In this document: positions 45,301-57,300 of the stretch, piece by piece | How positions within the stretch are numbered: the stretch's first letter is position 1 | How the letters are laid out: the number at the start of each line of letters is the position of its first letter | From: Durusdinium trenchii | Lineage: Eukaryota; Sar; Dinophyceae; Suessiales; Symbiodiniaceae | Reading direction: 5' to 3' | Assembly: GCA_963970005.1 (NCBI GenBank) | Contig: CAXAMN010022917.1 | Location: 25,087 to 89,086, forward strand | Length of the DNA: 64,000 bases | Notes under the pieces: model-generated | Seen by the model: the letters and a program-made list of their open reading frames with translations, nothing else | What the model was told of the DNA's origin: nothing | The model's database searches: none | Made by a program: the position numbers and the translations under genes

Positions 45301-48300
45301 ATCTATGATGCACACTCCAAATCGAACTGACGCATTCGGAAGGTATGTTCAACTACCAAGCTTGTGGGTTGAGAAGTCCCCCCCACCACTCGGTCCTAAG
45401 ATGATTAAGATGCTTCTTTCACTTCATGGTGGCGGTCAAAGCATACCTTCCACCAGCGCACGCTTCAATTTTTGTGCAAGCTCCAGGCCCATGCTGACTC
45501 AAACTCTGCTCATCCCGTGTTACACATTCGACTGAGCCAAACCCACTGGACTCGACGGACACCAAAACCACATGTCCAGCGGCCCTGCTCGGCCCTGCTC
45601 ATGGCCGGAGGGCCTTGTGCACATGATGGCCCGCACTGGGTTTCAGTTGTTTCACTGCATGACACCACCCTGTTCGGTTTCAGGAGAATCGTCATGTGAG
45701 TCGTTCCCCCGCCCTCTACTTCCATGTCGACCAGTGGAGTGAGTCGGAGCCCTTTTGATTCAGCAAAAGCACCCGCCTTGGAAGGCATCAGAGACTAAGT
45801 GGCCCCAACCACGCTGGTCACACCTCTGAGGCGCGAGAGAGAGAGAGAGAACTCGAGAGTGGCAGCTACGGCGACCACCCACGAACAGGGACGAGATGAG
45901 GCGACTCGTCCTTGAATACCTCCGTGCACTTCGATTGGCATGCTCTCATGATCAGCTGAAAAACTCCACTTGGAGTATTCACCCCCCCCAAGTAAAGTCT
46001 GGCCTTGACCGAGATGCTGAGCGGTTTCCGGTTTCCAAACCGCTCGGCTAGCAGTTCAGACCTCCGATTTGAACTCAGGAGCTTGGATCTTCTAAGGTTT
46101 TGTTTTGTTGGATCTTCTGCGGTATTGCTTCCACTCAAGGGAGGTGTTCCAAAACCCCTGCAACACCCCAAACCCCTTCACAGCCGAAACCCAGGTGACC
46201 GGAGCCCAAGGCACTCCAGCGAGGAGTTGTTGAACCTCGGGCTTCGTCTTGGACGGCGGAAAGCATGGAGATGGTCAGTTCGCCCACCCGGTTGCAGGAA
46301 CTCTTAGTGACATTGAGGCAGCACCAGTACAGCAGCACCATTGCAGGGATTGCGGTCTGTCTAGACACTTGTCTATCACCAAAACGGGCTGCGTGGACCC
46401 AAGAGAAAGGACTTGACTAGCGTGCCCATGTCAAGTCAGGGCCAAACCAAAACAAGAAACAAACAACAACCAGGAGTCACAAGACGGGGAAGTTTAGTCC
46501 CTAAGATTCCCATCCAGTGAGTGGAGTGGAGTGGATCATGGGCACCCCTACCTATGCTCCAAGTTTGGCACTCCTTCATTTGTGACTCCTGGAGAAAAAA
46601 TGTTCTGAAGCCAAGTGGGAGTTGACAATCCCACGATCTTGCCAGCACCGAGGCAACGCTCGAAGCCCTCAGTATCGATCTGTCCATAATCCGCCTTCCG
46701 GCCCATGGCGAGTTCAGAGGCGAGACGGACGTGTCAGGTGTAAGAAGAAGGCTTGGAGTTTGAAGAAGCCTGGCGAGTTCATGTGTGTGTTACAGTTGGG
46801 AGCCGTTTGATCAGGTTTTTGATGGTTGGGGTTTGGGGGTACGCTTTATCACTGCAGATCTTGCGCGTACATTTGTCGGTTTCACTCGGGTTTGTGTTTC
46901 CATCGAATCTTGGACGAAGATGGAGCTGTCCATCCCTCTTTCCTCCAAGCCAACCATGCGGGTATTTGGCTACAATATTATCATGTAGCCATTCCATTGC
47001 ATGTCTGTTGCAGTATTCTTGAACACTGAAAGGAGCTGCTGCATGCTGCACGTCAAGGTCGGTCTATCCCATGGTAACTGATAACAGCAATTTAGTGCTG
47101 CTTAATGTCATTCGATATTGTTTGCCGTGGATACTATCCCAACCACTAAACATGCAAGGATACAAGTTGTCTTCCAATACAAGGGGGGGCATGTTCCGCT
47201 TCCATCTTCGTCTTGAATAGTGTGACATGTTCTCCAGCGCCACTTGCACCATGTGCAATTGCCTGCAAGGGATCAACCTCAAGACTGCAACTCCTGAATT
47301 CCCTTCCGCCACCGGGCCTGTTCCAGGGTTTTTGCCCCAAAGGGAGTCAGGCTGTGCCCATCTTAGCAAACATGGAAGCTGCCAGAAGGATTGTTGAAGA
47401 CATCTTGGTGTTCAACATCGCCCTTGCCGTCCAAAGACTGGAACGCACCGCACCCTTTTCCTCCAAAGGCCCACATTCATGTCTAACGCACCGCGCCGCG
47501 CTTTCCTTCAAAAACAACTGGCAAACAAATCTACAGTTTGGGGTGCGTCTTTCGAGGCCTCCCCAGCTCTGTTTGGATCTGACTTCGGGGTCGCGTGGTG
47601 GACGTAAAATCAAACACCGGGAGGCCAACTGGATTAAACCTAGTCACCCCAAGGTATCCAGGTATGTGGAATACTTTAACCTTGGAACTTGACTTTGAGC
47701 CAACCCACATGTTCCCTGAAAGGTGGGAACATAGTGAACTTGTTCTTCTTCATTTCTGATGACGCTCAGAACATCGTCAACTTTGACCATGCGGATCTCA
47801 AGAAGTTCCTCCAAACAATGTCTGAACGTACTGAAGCTTACTGAAGCTTTATGAAGTTCTCGCACCCCAATAAGAAAAACATGCGGGATCTCTATATCAG
47901 CATCAAGTTTTTGCACCCAAAACTGGAGACGGAACCTGAATTGACCTTGTGGGTCGCTCCTAGAACCCCAAATTCCACCCTGAGATACAGCCCAAATGTC
48001 CACTTGATAAGACACAGGCTGCTCTTGGATTTGGGCATTGGGGGGTCGGACACCTCGTGAGAAACACCCACACCTCTCGGCACACGACCCGCCGCTTCCA
48101 TCTCACTCTGCGGCTTCCATCTCACTCTGAAGCTTCCAACCTCCGCGCCGCTGCCGCAAGAGCATCTTGCCCTTGCTGGCTTCAGGGATCCTCGTGGCTC
48201 GAAAAGCATTCTGATCATTCTGCAGTGTTTTTTCAAAGACCCACGTGACCCAGCCACAGTCGCCTTGTGTGTTTTTAGTTGTGCGTCTAGGAATCTAGAG

Positions 48301-51300
48301 ATCCTACTCATCGGAATGTCGTTGGCTGTTGAAGAAGCCGGACAGTGTCAACCACTTGCTCCTTCCTGGAGTGTTTCTAGACCCGAATTAAGTGAATCCT
48401 GAGCCTAGACACATTGAATTGCTTGATAGGCACCTTAGCTAACCACACTGCTGCCTCTTCTCCTTGGCGTTCCCTTAATAGCGTCGTTTGGGGCGACGAC
48501 TCGGGCCATGCGCATGGCCAAGCGGCTCGCGCACGGGGTCGCCATTGTCAAACTGCGAGTAAACGATGCCGTTGGAGTAGTGGTGGTAGTTGATGGTCTT
48601 CGCACGTGCCCACCACTCCTGGCGCTTCGACAATCATGCATAAAGCAAATCCGGATTGTTTTGAGACTTCACATCGGGAATCTCGATGTGTCGATGTCCT
48701 GTCCGCGGGGACGTGTGCAATCCGTTCAGAACACTTCCGTCACGTTGACCTTTACTAGCTTCTTCAAAGTGACCTTTTGGATCCTTTTTGGGAATCCTGA
48801 AATGGCGTTTTGCAGGCCTAAGTGGCCTCAAAACAGGGGATCAAGTTCGGTCACTTTGAAGAACCAGGTGCTTTAATATGTCATATTCCTGGAACACCTG
48901 AATGACCTCCCTTTTGGACCACCAACTACCCAAAATATAGTCTTTTCTCTGGTCTTTTCCTATCAAAACAGAGGTCAAGTGGGTTCCATATAACTTATAA
49001 CTATACATATTACTAGCAACCCTAGAGTGCCACCCCCGTTTTGCATCGTTTTGTCGGGTTTTGTATAGCGGCTCTACCCCACTATTTCGAAGAGACGCGA
49101 GAGAGCCGGCTCAGTCCCCCAGAGCCCGGGGCTCCTCGGAGGCCACTCCTGGAATCAGCTCCCAGCGGTACATCACGGGAATCACCTCGGCACCGCTTCT
49201 GAAGGCCCGTCGGCGAGGCGCTCGAGCGGAGCTAAGGCCGCGAGCCGCGAGAACGGTGTGGGTTTTTTCAGGGGATGGTAGTAGAAACATCTATGGAGAC
49301 TAAAAGCAGGTTTGTAGGGGATCTCCCAACTGATCTCCCATTTTCACGCCCAGTGGATGGTCATTGTTGAGGTTGGCCTTTCGAAAGTAATCATCTTTGA
49401 CCGACTGCTAGTGAGCTGCTAGTGGTGGAGCTGAAGGGCCGCTGGTGACTCGCTCTCATCACTGGTGACTCGCTGCCCGCTACAGGATGCTACCGGAAGC
49501 TACAGGGGGGCCATGCTTCAAGCTTGGTGCTGGCCAAACATGGTGTCTATGTTGGCAGTTTGACAATTCAGTCCATGAAAGGGTAATCCTGGTTGCACTG
49601 CCTGCGGAAAAAGAAACATGGTCTCTTGGATCAAACCCTTCTTCAAGAAAAGGGTACCGTACGCCCTCCTAGGCTTCTGGTAACGTTCTAAACCCAAGCC
49701 TTCAAAAAGAGTGGTAGTGTTGAATCGTTTTGATGTTTCATCTAATTCTCCACATCGGAAATCAAACCCACCCACCCTCTTCGCCTCCATCTCCTCTTCG
49801 TCCTTTTCCCATCCCTCCCGTGGTGAACGACGTCTTCGTGTCACGAAAGCCCACGCCTTGTAGGCCACCCAAAGGCCGGCGAGGCCACCCACCACTGGTG
49901 CGACCTTGTCCATGGCGATGGTGGAAGCTCGACGGCGAAGGGGCGCTGTGGTTGGGCGCGCGGACGCTGCTTGGGCCGGTGCCAGCGGCCAATGGCAGGT
50001 GATGGCAGCAGAATCACAGCGGCCAATGCGACACATCATGTGGTTCAGAAAGGAGTTGTGGCAAATCTATCAGAGGGACTCCCAGGGAGAAACAATTAAT
50101 GTTCTTTCAGGTGTGGGGGATGGACTTGGGTGTGTCCTGACGCAGGGTACCATGCAGGGCCGAGCAGAACTCTGCTAGGGGCTCTGAAGAATACCTGCGT
50201 TATACAAAACAAACAACTTGAAACACACTGACTCCCTCAGTTTCCCTGGTTCCCCCTCTTCCACCTCTTCGATTAGGAACTAATCATAACCTATCCTCCC
50301 CCCAAAAAAGGTGTTCAATGGCTACAACCGGTTATCAACTGAGAGGAAGCGATCGATCCACAAATGGCGCCATCCCCACGGGGAGCTCGACTTCGCGGAC
50401 CGAGCGACTGGGGCGGGATCCGGTGACCTGTGAGTGGCTGGCCACCAAAGGCCAAGGTGGCGCCAGGGATGCTCAAGCAGCGCTCCATGTGATCCAAGAT
50501 CTTCTCCTCATCTCATGAATGCTGCGCTCGGATTCTCGGGCTGTACAGCTCGGAGGCTTTTAGGGCAAAATGGATGGATGATAGATCTACCTCCCTGCTC
50601 GGAATCCTCCAAAAAAAGAGGGATCATGTGAACAGCGGCTCATTGTGCAAGGGTTTTGCCCCTCACATCTCCGGACCTCTCACAAACACATCACATGTCA
50701 TATGATATACACAACTACCTGGACCCTCCTGTCGGGGTGTCCTGGCTGGACTACCCCACATTACCGCACTAGGCTTCCAGACAGGGCACCCCTTGGAGGG
50801 TCCAGCAGTTTGAGATGTGAGAGGCTTCATAATAAGCCTTCTCGGACGGTCAGTTCAGCACACACAAAATACAACCCAAACAATCCGGACCCTTAAACAT
50901 CCTTAAACGCACACACATGCGAATATGACGAGACAGGGCTCTAAACATCTCTAAACCTGTTCGAAAGGAAACAGGCCCTTGCTATGGAGGCTTCGACTCC
51001 TTCTGCCGTGTCCAGCGGATTCTGAGGGGCTCAATTCGGTGAATCCCAGCACCCGCCCGGTTGGCGCCCGTCCGTGGGCCACGTGAGCACCGGGCAGTTG
51101 GTCAAATTCTCCAGGCTTCGCTGCCCCGCCAGCTTGGCCAAACGCCCGACGATGTCCACCTGCCGCTCGACGGTTCAACCAGAAAATGCGTCTGAGCATG
51201 GGCGGTCTGCCATTGTGGAAACGCCCTGTGATTGATGGTCGGCCGAAAAAGGGTCCGAGCCTTCATTTCCTGACAGGTCTTTGGTGAGAGAAGTGTGCCA

Positions 51301-54300
51301 GGTTTGAGCTTGAACTGAAAGGGTTAAGCAATACCGACCATCCAACAAATGATAAAAGGACATATAGAATTATAATAGAATTTAATAGAAGGAAATAGAA
51401 GGTGAACAGGTGAACCATGGTGAACACCTCCTCTTGGGTCTAAATTCTCTTCCAAGATGAGGGCGGCCATCCATGGCTCCGTCTCTTCCAGGTTCTGGTC
51501 GTGCGGAACCCGCGGGATCCGCGCCTCTGCCGACGTCCAGTTCCTCAGTCGTTCTCCCGGTGGGGCAGCAGTGGCGACGCTTGAAAGATCTACTACTAAC
51601 AAGAAGCTAGCTATAGTAGCAAAGGGCATCGCTACTAGTTACAAGGGCATTACGACTATAGTAGCATTCTTGCCACTAGGAACAAGACGACGTCAACGTA
51701 ACTGAAGGAACACCAGGAGAAACCGAACCGTTGGAGATCCGGTCGGACTGGACTCTAGGTCTCTAGGTGACTCCAGTGGTGGATTCCGGTCCTACAGGAT
51801 ACTCCAGGAATGACAAGGGCCATTGGGAGGTATCCAATCACGACGTACCCTCCTACAGTGCTAGCATATGTGAGCAAAGGCTAGCTAGCGGCTAGCATCT
51901 ACGCGGCCGCACGGCATATGAAATTTTGGCTATGGCGACCCAGCTATGGCGAACCTCGAAGAAGCAAGCCGTTTGGATCTCCAATCTTGACCAAGCCTCT
52001 CGTGCATGAAAAGCATGGACTGTGCGCTGCACTTCTGACCGGCAAAGCCGTAAGCATCATGGTCTGCCTGCCATGCGACAAAGTCCACGTCCATCACATC
52101 CTTGGGCGATCTGGGTGTGGAACACCGGGGGGGTGAAAACATGTGAAAAACACCACTCCCAAGCCATACCCAGTGCATCCCAGGAAGACCACTATATAAG
52201 GAACCAGGGATTCGTTTGGTCTATGGTTTTAGTCTTTATAGTGGTAACTGGATGCCCTGGGATAGTGAATCGGGCTAGACTCATTTCATTAAAAAATATT
52301 GGAGGTTTAAGGGCAAGGAGTTTGAGCAAGTGGGTTAGCTGATAAGCAGGCTGGTTTCGTTCCTAGGCCAATCACCTGAAGTGCACCATCTGGAATAAGA
52401 TGGAGGCAGGCGTGCAACTAAACATCTGACGTGGGAGCAACAATAACAAGTCTAATTTCTCACAAAGCCTGAATGAAAACAGAACCTTCTCCAGCAAAAA
52501 GGTGCTTCTATTTTGGTGTCGTAGCAAACGCTACAAACATGTGTAGAGGGATGGAGGGCTTAAGTGTCAATTGTTTATTGCCTCAAAGAAAGGAATTGCA
52601 TACAATCCGTTTAGACATGTTTGGACGGCTGGTGTGAGACAAAGACTGTTTACATTTTTTTTCCACAGCACCTCCAATCAATCTCATACCCAGTGAATAG
52701 CTGCCGCGGTGAGTAGACCAAAAGACTCTGGGGGTGATGTCCACCGCTTCTGCTGAAATAGGGTGATGCCACCAATTAACTGGTTGGTGATTTAGTGATG
52801 GAATAAAGTATCCACACGCGCGCACACACACACACACTCTAACTAATCACATATGAGGGCTCCAATAACGAATCGCCAACTAGCTCATTCCCCAATGGAC
52901 CGTAACTATTTAGAACCATCGCCAGTATACCTGCAATTGGCAGGCCCCACCACGGTATGGAAGATCCTTCATCGGGGAGTGTCAAGAACTTCCCCAGCAA
53001 ACACCTCTTGTTGTGTGAACTCTTCTTTACCTTGGGACTGCCCAGTTCTAATTATATAATTCCATTTAGTTTAAGCATCTCATATAAGCTTTGTATAACT
53101 TTATCTTTCTACTAGACTCTTAGACCCACAAAGGATTTGACAAAGGATAAGGATCTATTTCCAGGGTCGCAGCCCGCTTCACCGGGGCACCGGCCCTAGG
53201 ATCTTCCAATCAAAGCCGGCATCCTCCAGCTTCACCTGCGAGGTCTTGGTACCCCTCGGTGCTGATGTGAAGGACTGACTAATTAGTAGCTTCTTGCTAC
53301 TAGTAAGGCCAGGAGCTACTAAGTAGTAGCGATGCCCTTGTTACTAGATCCGAAGCATCGCGCCTTGCCCTTGAGCTCCACCGCCAACTTGTCGGCGACC
53401 CGCTGCGAGCCGGTGAAGAGCGTCATCTTGGCATCGCCCCCTGCACCGGAAAAAAGAAAAAAAAACGAGGCGCCGGGCGGATAGGCCCGAAGCCGATCCC
53501 AAGCCGAAGCAGCAGAACACCCGTTTTAGCTTCTTCAAAGGTGACCTTTTGGGACTCTTGAAGTCACCTTGTGCAGGCCTAAGCGACCTCAAAGGGAATC
53601 CAAAGGCCACTTTGAAGAACCATTCTGGGGAAATCATGAGTGAAATGCATTTGAGACAGTGCTCACTGTGGTTGGTGTCCACGCGAAACGCAGAAGCTTT
53701 CTTCTGAGTGGCTGAGCAAGACCTCGTTGAAAACAGGGCCATCGCAGTAGATGTAGTCGACCTTAGCTTCGGCCGACTGCAGGAGACTCGGAGAGGGATG
53801 AAGCCCTGGTTTTGGGCTGTGTTATGCCCATGTGACATAGATGATGATCAAAGCCTAGGAGACTGCGCAATCAGCATTCCCACCTGCACAGGGAGAGCAG
53901 GGCCCAGGTTAAGTTGCAGCTGACCAAAAACAACCCACCCACTGGGACCAAATTGAGCCCAAAGCTGCCAAATCATTGAACCAAAAACGTGGAACAAGCA
54001 ACTGTAGAAGTACAGTATGTATCAGTAACCCACGGTGACAACAATGGACAAATGGACAAAGCAAAAAGCTGTTCGGAGCACCGAGTTGGCCCAGCAGCAT
54101 CAGCCTTTGGTAAGCCACAGGCATGCAGCATGCGCAGGAACTGCTCCATCACAATGGCAACTTTCCAATCGACCTTCCTCGGCTGCCGATGGAGCTGCCC
54201 GGGCCACTGATATGACAAAATGTTGCAACCCTACGCCAATGAAAATGATCTACGCGCCAAAAAGGAGTGCGAGGAATGTAGTGTTATCCTTGGCTCATGA

Positions 54301-57300
54301 CCTGAATCACGTCGGGAAGCAAACCTCGTGGGACCTCCAGCGTCTCCACACCACACCCAAAATGGACAGTGAAAGCCGCTCAGTGACACCAAGAAATGAA
54401 GAAAGCCGTCTAGCTGCGCGTCTGACATAGGAAATCCCTCTAGCATGGCTCCTTAGTTCCCTCTTGGAGCTATGGGTGATTCTTCACCAAAATCATCCAT
54501 TCCGGCGAGCCAGTGTAAAATCATCCATTCCGGCGAGCCAGGGTAACACACTCACAAAGCGATGTTGCAAGGGCAAGTAGGAGCCCTGACATGCTGGTGA
54601 TAGGAAGGAACCCTGACATGACGGCCCCGCACTGCACAACCTCTGATGCTCCTTGCTCAACACTGCTGCAAATTTTGAATTCTGTTGATCCTTCAAAAGC
54701 AGAAGTGAACACCACAGCAACTCTGCAAAGGTGCACCTAGAAGATCAACGTTTGCTCTGGCCGTCTCAAGACTACTGGTCATTTGATGTCATTGGTTGGC
54801 TCCTAAAGGACTCGGAAAACCAAACTATACCTACTGCGATGCGATTCTCTCAGACCCGAAGTCGTCCTGGATTGGTCCCAAATTTATTCAGCCGTTCAGA
54901 TAGGGCCTTTTGTTATGGCATTCATTTGGCCATATAGCTGGCTGGAAGCAATCAATCGGTATCGTTTGGACTCCACCCGAGCATTTCGGTAGATGATGCA
55001 CATAAATATACTCTATATGTATATTATAGAATAAACAGGTATGTACTATATTGTACTACTACATTGTGCTATACTGTTGTATTAATTCTTTGGAGGTACC
55101 CAGAAGTACTTGCGGCCCAGTCGCGTCGTGCATTGGTTGCCCATGAAGACCTCAGGGAAAACGCTTTGAAATCCAAGGGAGACACGCCAGGTATCCAAAA
55201 AACAGCCGCGACACCCTGAACCACACGAGTCGGCAGAATTCACGACACGGGAGCCAATCTAATTCAGTCGAGTCGAGAGTCCAGGGCCAGGGTTGGGTTC
55301 CGAACCCAGTTGGGCTCGAAGTATCTTGCAAGGATCAAGCCCACAACCAACCACGTACTTGGAGCTCTTGGAACAAGCACTACCAGTTTGCAGAGACACG
55401 TCTCCAAGAATCCACGGGCGCCGTGATATGACTGATGATGACTGATGTCATGTTCATCTTTGGGGTGCGCGGACGTGCACAAATGAACCGAGAAGGGGAA
55501 GGAGGCCTTTACCTTGAACCCAGGAGGTGGTGGGCGTCTTTCTTCTCGAGATTGTTCACTGGCCGGTAACAGGTCCATCGACCCGTCAGAGAAGACGATG
55601 CGACCGAAGACCGAGGTCGTGCCCCCTGCCTGAAACCGCGTTCGAAGAACGAGGGGCTGCTGAGAGGGTCTGCAAGCTGCAAATCTCCAAGGGGAAGTTA
55701 AAAGGAGTGATGACCTCAAAGTCTTCCCCTGGAAGTCCATCATGACTCATTTTGGCTCCTTACAATCCCATACTACCTCTCGCGCCAGAATGCCGCAGTG
55801 AAATGCGTCTGGCTTATGCATGACACGCAGGTCAATGACATAACTAAGAATGTACAAAGAAAGAGGTCCACGGAGACCGTCAAAAATAAAAGTGGTGGAC
55901 AAATGACTGCGAAAGTGAGGTAACATGAGTAATTATAAACGGAAGTTCTGGGTAGGTAGACGCGGGGCGATGGGTGGCGACGTATGAGCGTTCTCTTTGT
56001 TCCATTGTGTTACCATTCTGTGGAAAGCACATGGTGAGGTTGTTCTCCATTGGTTTTCGCTTGTTCCTTCTTCTGGGCCGGGGGGGCAACAACCGTTTAA
56101 CAACAAACCCTAACCTATAACCCCTAACCTAAACCCTAACCTGACCTACCGTTTTAGAACAAACCCTAACCGCCCTAACCCGCTAATGAAAAGAGGAAAA
56201 CGGGCTTCAAACAGGGTCCCCGTTGGGAGTGGTCCCCACCGGCGTATCTCCCGTGGGTAGAGCAACGACCAGGCCTCGTTAGGTCTGTTAGGTCTAAGGC
56301 AGGTGCTCCAACCCCACCAGTGGAATGAACACGTCCCTCTAACAACCCTAGCTCCCGGGCTCCATGTTAGAGGTATCTGTCGACCGCCTCCTTCCCTACC
56401 TCACTCAGAGCTAACGTTCTACATCGCAGAGCCACCTTCCGACATCGGACTGGACCACATGGCTTGGTGGTTGGACCACATGTGAGTCAAACTTCTGTTG
56501 GCCGCATGTAGCAAACCTCACAAAGTCACAAACCTCTACCCGAGCTGACTCCTGGAGCCGTTGTCCTGGAGACGGCTCGGTGGAGCAAATTATTCCACCG
56601 GTTCTTGCTAGTGGGGCATCTTCCATGACCTATCTGTTGGGATACTATACATGTACGCAATAATGTATAAACATGATTGTATGCAATACGTATACATATA
56701 CATCATATACACATGCAAACACACGGTATGGATTATATAAATACAATAATGTAGACTCTTGATTAATAAACCCCTCCATTGGAAGTCCTCTTCATATGGG
56801 GGGTTTATTGATCTAATCTACATTATTGTAAGTGTTGAAGAAAAGCTCTACCTGGCTAAACCTTTTCCCTTGTGAATCTGAACAGTTGCCACTCCGAAAC
56901 CGTTCGCGCCCAGCCACGCTGACGCCACCAAACCTGGGCTCTGGAGAAGGTGTTGACGTTAGCAGAAATCTTGCCCAGCTTGGTTTCCAAGTCATGGAGT
57001 AATGACATGGTGAAACCATGGGATGAAGAAGAAAAGCTACCAGGACCCTCCTGTTGGGGTGTCCTGGCTGGGACTACCCCACACTACCGGCCGTTCGGCT
57101 TCCAAACAGGGCACCCCGACAGGAGGGTCCTGGTAGCGGATTCTGTTTTTGGATTCACGTTCGACCTACTCCAGGATAGTTGTAAACAGGTGTGTATTCA
57201 ACTAGGGGGAGGGGTCCCCAAGCCACAGGTGTTAGATTCTGTTTCCCTGTGTCACTTGGGGAGTCTCCAACTGACCAATGCCATTCATGTGCAAGATTTT

